Assembly (NCBI RefSeq): GCF_017876165.1
Contig: NZ_JAGINQ010000017.1
Coordinates: 1 to 64,000 of the forward strand
Direction: 5' to 3'
Length of the DNA stretch: 64,000 nucleotides
Source of the DNA: Azospirillum soli
GTDB taxonomy: Bacteria > Pseudomonadota > Alphaproteobacteria > Azospirillales > Azospirillaceae
The position numbers and the translations under genes are program-made. The notes beneath the pieces were generated by a model, which ran no database searches, was not told where the DNA came from, and saw nothing but the letters and a program-made list of their open reading frames with translations. This document shows positions 35,255 through 42,927 of the stretch, piece by piece. Every line of letters begins with the position of its first letter. Positions within the stretch are counted from its first letter, which is position 1.

Positions 35255-36961
35255 TCACGCCGCGCGGATGCGGGCGATGAAGCTTTCGACGGTGGTGGTC
35301 AGGGTCCGCGACTGGCTGGACAGGTCGTTGGCGGCGTGGAGCACCTCGCTGGCCGAGCGGCCGGCGTCCTGCGCCGCCTGGTTGACGCCGGTGATGTTGC
35401 GGGTCACCTCGGTCGTGCCGGCGGCGGCCTGCTGGACGTTGCGGGAAATCTCCCCGGTTGCCGCCGTCTGCTCCTCCACGGCCGAGGCGATGGAAGCGGC
35501 GATCTCGTTCACCTTGCGCACGGTCGTGGTGATGGAGCGGATGGCCTCCACCGAGTCCTGCGTCTCCTTCTGGATCGCCTGGACCTGACCCGAGATTTCC
35601 TCGGTCGCCTTGGCGGTCTGGTTGGCGAGGCTCTTGACCTCCGACGCCACGACGGCGAAGCCCTTGCCAGCCTCCCCGGCGCGGGCCGCCTCGATCGTCG
35701 CGTTCAGCGCCAGCAGGTTGGTCTGCGCGGCGATCTCCTGGATCAGCTGGACCACCGTGCCGATGCGCTGGGCGGCGTCGTTCAGGCTTTCCACCATGGC
35801 GTTGGTGCGCTGCGCCTCGTCCACGGCGGTCTGGGTGCTGCGGGCCGAATCCTCGACCTGACGGGCGATCTCGGCGATGGAGCCGGCCAGTTCCTCGGCG
35901 GCGCTCGCCACGGTCTGGACGTTGGCCGAGGCCTGCTCGGTCGCGGCGGCGACGGCGGCGGCCTGCCGGGTGGTCTCCTCGGCGACCGAGGACATGCTCT
36001 GCGCGTTGCCCTGGAGCTGGGTCGCGGAGGACGACACGGCGCCGACCACGCTCTTCACCGACGCCTCGAAGCTGTCGGCCAGTTCGTTCATCAGGCGCTT
36101 CTTCTCCTGGGCGGCGCGCTGTTCGGCCTCCTTGGCCTCCTCCTCCATGCGGCGGGTGCGGATCAGGTTTTCCTTGAAGATCTGCATGGTGCCGGCGATG
36201 TCGCCGATCTCGTCCTTGCGGCCGACGCCGTAGATCTCGACGGCGGTGTCGCCGTCGGCGAGGCGGCGCAGGCAGCCGACCGAAGCGGCCACCGGACGGC
36301 CGATGCCGAACCGGGCGATGAGGAAGCCCACGACGATGCCGCCGACCACGCCCAGCACAGCGACGGTGAGGACCAGCGTCTGGATGCGGGCCGCATCCTC
36401 CTGCGCGCTCTTGGCGACCGTGTTGGCCTTGTCGTCGGAGTAGCTGTTGAATGCCCCCATGGCCTGCTGAAGCTGGGTCGCCGCGGCGCGCGACGCGAGG
36501 GCGGAATCGACGATCTCCTGCCGCGCCTTGTCGTTGGTGACCTGAGCACCGTTGCGGCGCGCCACGGCCATGGTGTCGTCCAGTTCCTTGAGGTAGGCGG
36601 CGTAGGCCAGTTCGACCGCGCGCAACAGCTCCGCCCCGCGCGCCCCGGCCGTAGCCTTCAGGCCGGTCAGCCGCTGCTCAAGCTGAGCGCGCTGTTCCTG
36701 GATGACCTTTTCCACCTCGGCGACCTGCGCCGGCGACGGCTCGGCGGCGACGCGGAACTCGGCCCGGTTGAGCGCGATGACGTTCTGGTTCAGGCGGGAG
36801 CCGGTCAACGCCTCCTGTCCGGCTTCCTGCACCTCGCCGGCCTCCAAACTCAGATTCTTCAGTGCGTTGACGCTGATCACGCTGATGACGGCCATGGTCG
36901 CCGACAGCAGCCCGACCACGAAAAGCACCTTGGTCAGGATTTTCCAATCGCTGAAACGCAT
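35255..36961 (-). CDS. Methyl-accepting chemotaxis protein
   Basis: A 568-residue chemoreceptor: first membrane helix about 9-31, periplasmic four-helix-bundle sensor about 32-185, second helix about 186-208, HAMP 209-262, then a long coiled-coil signalling domain. The kinase-control tip is standard (QEIAAQTNLLALNATIEAA, then AGEAGKGFAVVASEVKSLA). Methylation-type Glu/Gln sites flank it. ATG at 36961 is preferred over a TTG six bases upstream because GGGGGAG is correctly spaced. It has no C-terminal CheR-tethering pentapeptide. The ligand is unknown. Near cheD but not in an operon with it. Confidence 0.95.
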   Translation of the reverse strand: MRFSDWKILTKVLFVVGLLSATMAVISVISVNALKNLSLEAGEVQEAGQEALTGSRLNQNVIALNRAEFRVAAEPSPAQVAEVEKVIQEQRAQLEQRLTGLKATAGARGAELLRAVELAYAAYLKELDDTMAVARRNGAQVTNDKARQEIVDSALASRAAATQLQQAMGAFNSYSDDKANTVAKSAQEDAARIQTLVLTVAVLGVVGGIVVGFLIARFGIGRPVAASVGCLRRLADGDTAVEIYGVGRKDEIGDIAGTMQIFKENLIRTRRMEEEAKEAEQRAAQEKKRLMNELADSFEASVKSVVGAVSSSATQLQGNAQSMSSVAEETTRQAAAVAAATEQASANVQTVASAAEELAGSIAEIARQVEDSARSTQTAVDEAQRTNAMVESLNDAAQRIGTVVQLIQEIAAQTNLLALNATIEAARAGEAGKGFAVVASEVKSLANQTAKATEEISGQVQAIQKETQDSVEAIRSITTTVRKVNEIAASIASAVEEQTAATGEISRNVQQAAAGTTEVTRNITGVNQAAQDAGRSASEVLHAANDLSSQSRTLTTTVESFIARIRAA

Positions 36962-37131
36962 GTCCAACTCCCCCGCCCTTTTAGGCTGTTAATTTTGAGT
37001 CGATACCATCCACATTGTTTTGGGGAGCGGTCCGGCAAGAGACAACTGCGTTTTTTGCATTGCGGCATACTGCCTCAGGTTGAGAATTTTTGCCTGAGCG
37101 TTTTTGCCTACGGGTTTCTGCCTGGGTGGAC

Positions 37132-37863
37132 TCAGGGCGCCAGCGCGGCGGCATCGCGCAGGATGCGCTGGGCCTCGTCGGTGTAGGAGCCGTTGGGGGT
37201 GTGCAGGGTCAGGCCCGACGTGAAGCGGGCCGGGGCCTTGCCGCCCTTCCGCGTGGACAGGAGGATACGGCGGGCGTCCTCCCCCGGTTTGGGCCACAGC
37301 GGGACAAGGATGAGGGAGCCGAAGCGGGCGCCATGGAGGGCCGCCAGGATCTCGTCCACCCGGTCGGCGCGGTGGACCAGGGTCAGCGCCCCGCGCGGCT
37401 TCAGCATGGCGGCGGCGAAGCGCAGCCAGTCCTTCAGCGCGGCCTCCCCTTCCACGTTGGCGGCGGCCTTCCAGGGGTCGGGCGGAAGGCTGGCGGCACC
37501 GGCGCGGAGATAGGGTGGGTTCATCATGACGCGGTCGAAGGAGGCCGGCGTCAGGTTCGGTGGTGGGGACAGAAGGTCGCCGTCGAGGATGGTGACGCGG
37601 GAGTCCGCGCCGTTGAGGGCGGCGTTGCGGCGGGCGTAGCCAGCGGCATCCGCGCGCTTCTCCAGGCCGGTGACGAGCGCGTCGGGGACGCGGGCGGCGA
37701 GGCACAGCGCGGCGGCCCCGGTGCCGGTGCCGACGTCGAGCACGCGCTCGCCGGGACGCGCGTCGGTGAAGGCGGCGAGCAGCACCGGGTCGATGGCGGC
37801 GCGGTAGCCGTCAAAGGGCTGGAGAAGACGGACGCGGCCGTCGAGGAGGGTGTCGGTGGTCAT
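37132..37863 (-). CDS. tRNA1(Val) N6-adenine methyltransferase-like protein (TrmN6)
   Basis: A 243-residue SAM-dependent methyltransferase. Motif I is VLDVGTGTGAAALCLA (41-56), the catalytic NPPY is at 115-118, as in N6-adenine methyltransferases of the YfiC/TrmN6 type that modify A37 of tRNA-Val. The N-terminal LLDGRVRLLQPFDGYRAAIDPVLL is also typical. ATG at 37863 is the family start. It lies on the same strand as the DUF2007 gene upstream, with about 47 bases between them. Confidence 0.87.
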   Translation of the reverse strand: MTTDTLLDGRVRLLQPFDGYRAAIDPVLLAAFTDARPGERVLDVGTGTGAAALCLAARVPDALVTGLEKRADAAGYARRNAALNGADSRVTILDGDLLSPPPNLTPASFDRVMMNPPYLRAGAASLPPDPWKAAANVEGEAALKDWLRFAAAMLKPRGALTLVHRADRVDEILAALHGARFGSLILVPLWPKPGEDARRILLSTRKGGKAPARFTSGLTLHTPNGSYTDEAQRILRDAAALAP

Positions 37864-37910
37864 GGCCTTTCCGGGCAATGTTCCCTCGCCCAGCCCTGCT
37901 GGGAGAGGGG

Positions 37911-38120
37911 TCAGGTTTCCTCGCCCGCGTCGCGCAGGAGGCGGCGGGCGCGGGCGTGGTCGGCCTCGGCCACCATCAGGCGGCGGGGGATGGCGCCGAT
38001 GGAGCCCTCCAGGATGCTGGTGTGGGTGTCAAGCACGACGCCCTCGATCCCGGCGTCCGCCAGAAGGGCGAGAAGCCAGGACAAACGGACCGGATCGGTG
38101 GTGCGCAGGAGTTCCTTCAT
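37911..38120 (-). CDS. DUF2007 family protein
   Basis: A 69-residue protein: MKELLRTTDPVRLSWLLALL, then VVLDTHTSILEGSIGAIPRRLMVAEADHARARRLL. This is the DUF2007 putative signal-transducing family; the GSIGAIPRRLMV segment is typical. ATG at 38120 is used; the GTG before it would add one residue. It is divergent from ispB, a neighbour arrangement also seen in other Alphaproteobacteria. Confidence 0.82.
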   Translation of the reverse strand: MKELLRTTDPVRLSWLLALLADAGIEGVVLDTHTSILEGSIGAIPRRLMVAEADHARARRLLRDAGEET

Positions 38121-38220
38121 CACATCTCGAATGCGAATCGCCCTGCGGACTTGACCGAAGAGGCTATGCCGTTATGCTCCCTGCCGGAATTCGTCACGTC
38201 AATCATCATTGGAGTCGACC

Positions 38221-39237
38221 TTGGCGGTCGTGACCAACCTCGAGCCGAAACGGCGCAAGTCCACCCCGCTCGACGATCTGACCGCCCTGGTGGCCGATGA
38301 CCTGAGCGCGGTCAACGATCTGATCGTTCAGCGGATGCATTCGTCCGTGGATCTGATCCCGCAGCTTGCCGGCTACATCATCGCGGCCGGCGGCAAGCGG
38401 CTGCGCCCGGTCCTGACGCTGGCCGCCGCCGAGCTGTGCGGCTACCAGGGTGAGGATCACAAGATGCTGGCCGCCGTGGTGGAGTTCATCCACACCGCCA
38501 CGCTGCTGCACGACGACGTCGTGGACGAAAGCGATCTGCGGCGCGGCCTCGCCTCGGCCAACGCGGTGTTTGGGAACAAGGCCAGCGTGCTGGTCGGCGA
38601 CTTCCTGTTCTCCCGCTCCTTCGAGTTGATGGTCGAGGTCGGGTCGCTGGACGTGCTGCGCATCCTGTCCAAGGCCTCGGCCGTCATCGCCGAGGGCGAG
38701 GTGCTGCAGCTGCGCACCACCAACGACACGGAGACCAGCGAGCAGGCCTACCTTGAGGTCATCAAGGCCAAGACCGCCGAGCTGTTCGCCGCCGCCTGCC
38801 GCGTCGGCGCCGTGGTGGCCGAGCGCCCGCAGGCGGAAGAGCTGGCGCTGTACGATTACGGCATGAACTTGGGCATCGCCTTCCAGCTGGTGGACGATGT
38901 GCTGGATTACTCGGCGCTCCAGGCCAAGTTGGGCAAGACGGTCGGCGACGATTTCCGCGAGGGCAAGATCACCCTGCCGGTCGTGCTGGCCTTCCGCCGG
39001 GGCAACGACGAGGAACGCGCCTTCTGGCGCCGGGTCATGGAAGACCTGGACCAGCAGGACGGCGACCTGGAGCGCGCGCAGGAGCTGATGGCCAAGCACA
39101 ACGCCCTGAAGGACACCGTGGAGCGCGCCCGCCATTACGGCTCCATCGCCCGCGACTCCCTGGGCCTGTTCGCCGACAGCCCGGTGAAGCGCGCGCTGCT
39201 GGAGGTCATCGACTTCGTGATCGACCGCGATTTCTAA
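38221..39237 (+). CDS. ispB: Polyprenyl (octaprenyl-type) diphosphate synthase
   Basis: A 338-residue trans-prenyltransferase that builds the side chain of ubiquinone. The two aspartate-rich motifs are DDVVD (98-102) and DDVLD (225-229), with GGKRLRP (58-64) and GDFLFSRSFEL. The residues before the first motif suggest long-chain products. Start: no ATG fits; the TTG at 38221 has GGAG six bases upstream and is preferred over a TTG at 38209. It is followed by two tRNA-Pro genes. Confidence 0.93.
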   Translation: MAVVTNLEPKRRKSTPLDDLTALVADDLSAVNDLIVQRMHSSVDLIPQLAGYIIAAGGKRLRPVLTLAAAELCGYQGEDHKMLAAVVEFIHTATLLHDDVVDESDLRRGLASANAVFGNKASVLVGDFLFSRSFELMVEVGSLDVLRILSKASAVIAEGEVLQLRTTNDTETSEQAYLEVIKAKTAELFAAACRVGAVVAERPQAEELALYDYGMNLGIAFQLVDDVLDYSALQAKLGKTVGDDFREGKITLPVVLAFRRGNDEERAFWRRVMEDLDQQDGDLERAQELMAKHNALKDTVERARHYGSIARDSLGLFADSPVKRALLEVIDFVIDRDF

Positions 39238-39274
39238 GCGGCCGTAATTTTTTGCGCCGGGGGCGATTTTGGCG

Positions 39275-39303
39275 TTGCAGCCCCCGGTTCGAGCCGCTAT
39301 ATC
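39275..39303 (+). promoter_or_regulatory. Promoter of tRNA-Pro copy 1
   Basis: TTGCAG (39275-39280), 17 bases, TATATC (39298-39303), about 50 bases before the tRNA. Near-identical in form to the copy-2 promoter and similar to the rrn promoter at 415-444. Confidence 0.65.
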
Positions 39304-39352
39304 AGCGGCCTCGACGCGGACGGTAACGGTTTACGGTTCGGCGTCGGACTGA

Positions 39353-39429
39353 CGGAGAGTAGCTCAGCCTGGTAGAGCACTGCTTTCGGGAGGCAGGGGC
39401 CGGAGGTTCGAATCCTCTCTCTCCGACCA
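39353..39429 (+). tRNA. tRNA-Pro (anticodon CGG), copy 1
   Basis: 77 bases from CGGAGAG to CTCTCCGACCA with encoded CCA. The anticodon stem CTGCT/GGCAG encloses TTCGGGA, so the anticodon is CGG. The T arm has GGTTCGAATCC. The sequence is identical to copy 2 at 39610-39686. Confidence 0.97.
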
Positions 39430-39435
39430 AAAGAT

Positions 39436-39467
39436 GAAGGGCCGATGCGGAGACGCGTCGGCCCTTC
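39436..39467 (+). terminator. Terminator after tRNA-Pro copy 1
   Basis: GAAGGGCCGATGCG pairs with CGCGTCGGCCCTTC around GAGA; the 3' tail (GTCGTTTCG) has only a weak T-run. The same hairpin follows copy 2, where a TTTTT run is present. Confidence 0.7.
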
Positions 39468-39538
39468 GTCGTTTCGGGGTTCTTGTCGTTGTTTCGGGAT
39501 CCTTTGTCGATTCCGTTGAGGAAAAAGGGATTTTTGCG

Positions 39539-39567
39539 TTGCAGCCCTCGGCCCGACCGGTTATATA
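39539..39567 (+). promoter_or_regulatory. Promoter of tRNA-Pro copy 2
   Basis: TTGCAG (39539-39544), 17 bases, TATATA (39562-39567), about 42 bases before the second tRNA. The spacer and downstream GCGGCCTCG resemble those of copy 1, so each copy has its own promoter. Confidence 0.65.
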
Positions 39568-39609
39568 CGCGGCCTCGGCGGCACCGGTGACGGTTCGGCG
39601 CCGAACTGA

Positions 39610-39686
39610 CGGAGAGTAGCTCAGCCTGGTAGAGCACTGCTTTCGGGAGGCAGGGGCCGGAGGTTCGAATCCTCTCTCTCCGACCA
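39610..39686 (+). tRNA. tRNA-Pro (anticodon CGG), copy 2
   Basis: 77 bases, identical to the copy at 39353-39429, starting CGGAGAGTAGCTCAGCC and ending TCTCCGACCA. Anticodon CGG. Part of a tandem duplication with a period of 257 bases that includes promoter, gene and terminator. Confidence 0.97.
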
Positions 39687-39692
39687 AAAGAT

Positions 39693-39726
39693 GAAGGGCC
39701 GATGCGGAGACGCGTCGGCCCTTTTT
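39693..39726 (+). terminator. Terminator after tRNA-Pro copy 2
   Basis: The hairpin GAAGGGCCGATGCG / CGCGTCGGCCCTT is followed by TTTTTC, a good rho-independent terminator. Confidence 0.85.
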
Positions 39727-39813
39727 CATTTCAGCCTGTCGTTTTCGCCGTGCCGGCATGAACGGGGCCGTTGGCTGTTACCATCCTCGGAGACGCAACG
39801 TCCGGGGAGGCCA

Positions 39814-40257
39814 ATGGTGGAAGACGCGATCAGCAACGGAGACGGCGCGCCCGGCGGGCCGATTGGGGTCCAACTCGATCCGGCGGCGGTGGACGTCCGT
39901 CCGGCGGTGCGCGAGGCGGTGCTGGCGGCGGGGCTGCGGCCGCGCGACATCGGGCGCGGGCGCATGGCCTGGAGCCGCCACGAGAACGACACCACCCAGG
40001 TGACCGACGGCACCCACATCGCCGACAGCACCCATGTGATGGTGTCCTGCAACGGCCGGCTCGACGGCGATCCGGACCGCGCGGAATGGACCGCCGGACG
40101 TTACGGCGACGCCGGCGGCTTCGTCGAGGTGGCCGGGCTGACCCTGCGGGAGGCGCTGGAGGCGGTGGAACTGCTGCCCAAGCCCCTGCGGGTGGACGGA
40201 TCGCAGGCCGAGGCGGTCTACCCGTCGCTGGAAGAGGCGATGAGCGATTTCGCCTGA
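39814..40257 (+). CDS. Hypothetical protein, 147 residues
   Basis: The protein has no signal peptide or membrane span. It is rich in Asp, Gly and Val, with a central segment AWSRHENDTTQVTDGTHIADSTHVMVSC that alternates polar and small residues as in beta structure, and a C-terminal helix (REALEAVELLPKPL). No family is recognised. ATG at 39814 has GGGGAGG upstream. It is convergent with the AhpD-like gene (11 bases between stops). Confidence 0.65.
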   Translation: MVEDAISNGDGAPGGPIGVQLDPAAVDVRPAVREAVLAAGLRPRDIGRGRMAWSRHENDTTQVTDGTHIADSTHVMVSCNGRLDGDPDRAEWTAGRYGDAGGFVEVAGLTLREALEAVELLPKPLRVDGSQAEAVYPSLEEAMSDFA

Positions 40258-40268
40258 GCCGGCATCTC

Positions 40269-40658
40269 TTACTTGAGAGCTTCGTCGATCTCCACCTGGT
40301 AGCCGTTGGCGAGGCGGTTGGTTTCGTTGGCCATGCCGATGACCGCCATCAGCTCGCCGAACTGGGCGTCGGTCATGCCGGCCTTGCGGGCCGCCGCCTC
40401 GTGCGAGCGGATGCAGTAGGCGCAGCCGTTGGTGACGCTGACCGCGACAAAGATCATCTCCTTCACCAGCGGGTCGAGCGCGCCGGGGGCCATGACCTCC
40501 TTCAAACTTTCCCAGGTGCGCTTCAGCGTCGCCGGGTGGTGCGCGGTCATCTTCCAGAAGTTGTTCACGTCGGGGACGTTGCGGGTCGCCTTGATGTCGT
40601 CGAAGACGGCGCGGACTTCGGGGGTGGCGTCGGCGTGCTCGATGGGCTTCAGGGGCAT
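40269..40658 (-). CDS. Carboxymuconolactone decarboxylase / AhpD-like protein
   Basis: A 129-residue helical protein of the CMD family. The redox motif is in VTNGCAYCIRSHEAAARKAG with Cys79, Cys82 and His86, as in AhpD-type alkylhydroperoxidases that serve as electron donors or directly reduce peroxides. LDPLVKEMIFVAVSV precedes it as usual. Stand-alone gene; partner peroxidase not visible nearby. Confidence 0.88.
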   Translation of the reverse strand: MPLKPIEHADATPEVRAVFDDIKATRNVPDVNNFWKMTAHHPATLKRTWESLKEVMAPGALDPLVKEMIFVAVSVTNGCAYCIRSHEAAARKAGMTDAQFGELMAVIGMANETNRLANGYQVEIDEALK

Positions 40659-40973
40659 GGGGGATCCTGCTGTGACGGTGGGATGGCCTGCGACATTTTG
40701 GCCGGGCTTGGGCGCGCGCGCTATGCGCGATTGGCCGCGCGTGGTTCCGGGACGGACCGGGCGCCACCGGCAAAACCCATGGCGTTCAAACGTTTAGAGT
40801 CATACCGGGCGAAGGCTGTCGCAAGTTTTGCTAAAAGACGATTATATCTTAAGGCGCCTTTAAACAATGCTGCAACGCACAAGTCGAAGTCCGGAAGTTG
40901 ACCAAAACTGAAGCGCAAGCGTAATAATTGAAACGGTAAAAGCTTAAAAACAAGAATTCTAGTCATAGTCTGA
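40659..40973. other. AT-rich upstream region of the TorD-like gene
   Basis: A 315-base gap. The part at 40800-40972 is much more AT-rich than the window (many AAAA and TTTA runs, for example around 40845-40870 and 40915-40960), so it probably holds promoters for the divergent genes. I could not identify a clear FNR box or sigma-54 site by eye. Confidence 0.55.
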
Positions 40974-41807
40974 ATGGGCGAGGAAACCTATGCTGAAGGC
41001 GGAGCCGGGCGGCGCTTGGATATTGATGCGTGCGGCTTCCGCTCACCGCATGGGCTTGCCCGCGTCACGGCCGATGTCATGGACCGCGTGATGGAGGGGG
41101 CCGCAGCCCCTGGCAGCGAGGCGTCCCCGGTGGTCGTCCGGTTCGGGCAGGCGGCGGCGGCCGACCTGCGCCGGCTGGCGCGCTTGCACGACCGGGAACC
41201 GACCGCCGAACTCCTGGAGGAGCTGCGCGAGCAGCCCCTCCAGGATCTTTTCGGCCTGACGCTCGACCGGCCCGACGCCGAACAGGCCATGGCCCTGATC
41301 GCCGAGGTCGCGGCCGACCTGCCCTGCCCCATCGACGGCGAGTCGCTGGAGGAGCTGGCGGCCGACTTCGCCAGCATCCACCGGACCGACGCCTTCCGCG
41401 CCGGACCGCGCGAATCGGTCTGGGGCCACGCGGAGGCGGTGTCCCAAGTGGCAGCGTGGCACCTGCGCTTCGGTTTCGTCAGCGGCGATCCACGCGACCC
41501 CGACCATCTGGTGCCGGAGCTGCGCTTCCTGGCCGAGCTGCTGGACCGCGCCCGGCCGGAGGACGCCGCCGCCTTCCTCGACCAGCATCCGCTGCGCTGG
41601 GTCCCGGATTTCTGCGGGCGGATCGCGGCGCACTGCCGCACGCCCTATTTCGCGGGGGTGGCGCTGCTGACCGGCGCCTATCTCGACCAGCTGCGCGACC
41701 GGCTGGAGCGGGATTTCGCCCTGCTCCGTCCCCTGGACGAACGGCGTGCGACCGAAAGGAAGGGCACATTGAGCCGAAAGCCAGAATATGCGGATCCGTG
41801 GGCCTAG
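40974..41807 (+). CDS. TorD-family molecular chaperone-like protein
   Basis: A 277-residue helical protein. Residues 55-245 resemble TorD/DmsD chaperones that protect and load molybdoenzymes before Tat export: a string of leucine-rich helices (LARLHDREPTAELLEELREQ, then GLTLDRPDAEQAMALIAEV), the motif PHR-like segment ADFASIHRTDAFRAGPRESVW and LRFLAELLDRARPEDAAAFLDQHPLRWVPDF. ATG at 40974 lacks a good ribosome binding site, so the start may lie further in. It is followed after 13 bases by a ferredoxin gene; no molybdoenzyme is in the window. Confidence 0.8.
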   Translation: MGEETYAEGGAGRRLDIDACGFRSPHGLARVTADVMDRVMEGAAAPGSEASPVVVRFGQAAAADLRRLARLHDREPTAELLEELREQPLQDLFGLTLDRPDAEQAMALIAEVAADLPCPIDGESLEELAADFASIHRTDAFRAGPRESVWGHAEAVSQVAAWHLRFGFVSGDPRDPDHLVPELRFLAELLDRARPEDAAAFLDQHPLRWVPDFCGRIAAHCRTPYFAGVALLTGAYLDQLRDRLERDFALLRPLDERRATERKGTLSRKPEYADPWA

Positions 41808-41820
41808 AGGATAATTTCGG

Positions 41821-42825
41821 ATGAAATTGACTCGTCCGGAGGGGCTGGCGATGGATGGCGGTGACGGGCTGTTCGGAATCTCCCGCTCCCACAAGCGCAT
41901 GCCGGCCATCGCCATGGACCGTTGCGTCCACAGCCGCTCCGAGCTTGCCAGCTGCCGTGCCTGCGCCGACGCCTGCCCGCGCGGTGCCTGGATCGTCGGG
42001 GACGGGGGCGAGGATGACGGCCGCGTGACGCTGGACGCGCAGGCGTGCGACGGCTGCGGGCTGTGCGCGCCGGCCTGCCCGCAGGCGGTCATCGGCCACA
42101 GCCACAGGGTCGCCCGCCGGCTGGACCACGGGCACCCGGTGGCCTTTGCCGCCTGCTCCCAGACGGGCCTGCGCAACGGGCGCGACGGGGTGGAGGGGGT
42201 GCTGCCCTGCCTGAACGTGCTGGGACAATCCGAACTGGCCGAGCTGTACCACGCCGGGGTGCGGCGCATGGTCATCGTGCGGGAAAGCTGCGCCACCTGC
42301 CCCACCGGCAGCTCCACCGCCGTGCGGCTGGAGCGCGCGGTGGAGGAGCTGAACGTGCTGCTGGAGGGGCGCGGGCTGCCGCCGCTGACGCTGACCCGGC
42401 GGTCGGTCACGCCGTGGCGCGCCTATCTGACCTTCGACACGACTCCGGACCGGGCGGTGATCGAGCTGAAAAGTGACGCGGCGTGGCCGGTGGGGCGGCG
42501 GCTGCCGGAACCGGCCGAGGATCGCGCGGCGGAGACGGTGCCCTGGCCGTGGGTGCCCTCCATCGACGCCAGCGTCTGCTCGGGCTGCGCCAGCTGCGCG
42601 CGGCTGTGCCCGACCGGGGCCATCCGGCTGGCCGGGGACCCGCCGGCCTTCCGCATCACGGCAGAGGACTGCACCGGCTGCCGGCTGTGCGTGGACGCCT
42701 GCCGGCCCGGCGCCCTGATCCTGGAGCGGCTGGCCCCGCGCCGCCAGACCGGCATTCCGCTGCCGCGCCCGGCTGGGGGACAAGTCGGGGAACAGGGGTA
42801 CGCCTCCGCGCAGGGATTCATCTGA
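41821..42825 (+). CDS. Multi-cluster 4Fe-4S ferredoxin-like protein with central cysteine domain
   Basis: A 334-residue iron-sulfur protein. First motif CVHSRSELASCRACADACP (C-x8-C-x2-C-x3-CP, unusual first spacing), second CDGCGLCAPACP, then a central domain with FAACSQTGL, VLPCLNVLG and ESCATCPTGS that recalls MvhD-type electron-transfer domains. Two more C-terminal sets are CSGCASCARLCP and CTGCRLCVDAC. It should carry four 4Fe-4S clusters and pass electrons. It pairs with the TorD-like chaperone gene upstream, which suggests service to a molybdoenzyme encoded elsewhere. ATG at 41821 follows AGAGGA. Confidence 0.85.
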   Translation: MKLTRPEGLAMDGGDGLFGISRSHKRMPAIAMDRCVHSRSELASCRACADACPRGAWIVGDGGEDDGRVTLDAQACDGCGLCAPACPQAVIGHSHRVARRLDHGHPVAFAACSQTGLRNGRDGVEGVLPCLNVLGQSELAELYHAGVRRMVIVRESCATCPTGSSTAVRLERAVEELNVLLEGRGLPPLTLTRRSVTPWRAYLTFDTTPDRAVIELKSDAAWPVGRRLPEPAEDRAAETVPWPWVPSIDASVCSGCASCARLCPTGAIRLAGDPPAFRITAEDCTGCRLCVDACRPGALILERLAPRRQTGIPLPRPAGGQVGEQGYASAQGFI

Positions 42826-42927
42826 CCGAACGGCATAGATTCACCCGAAAGTCCGGCCGGAAGGCCGGCTTGCCGGGCACATGGATGGAGCCATAGCTTA
42901 GCCCCTGCTGTCTTGCCCGCCTTTTCG

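Noticed and set aside
40800..40970. Possible FNR or sigma-54 sites before the TorD-like gene
   Set aside because: Only weak partial matches (TTGAC and AATTG fragments) were seen; none met the spacing of TTGAT-N4-ATCAA or TGGC-N8-TTGC.
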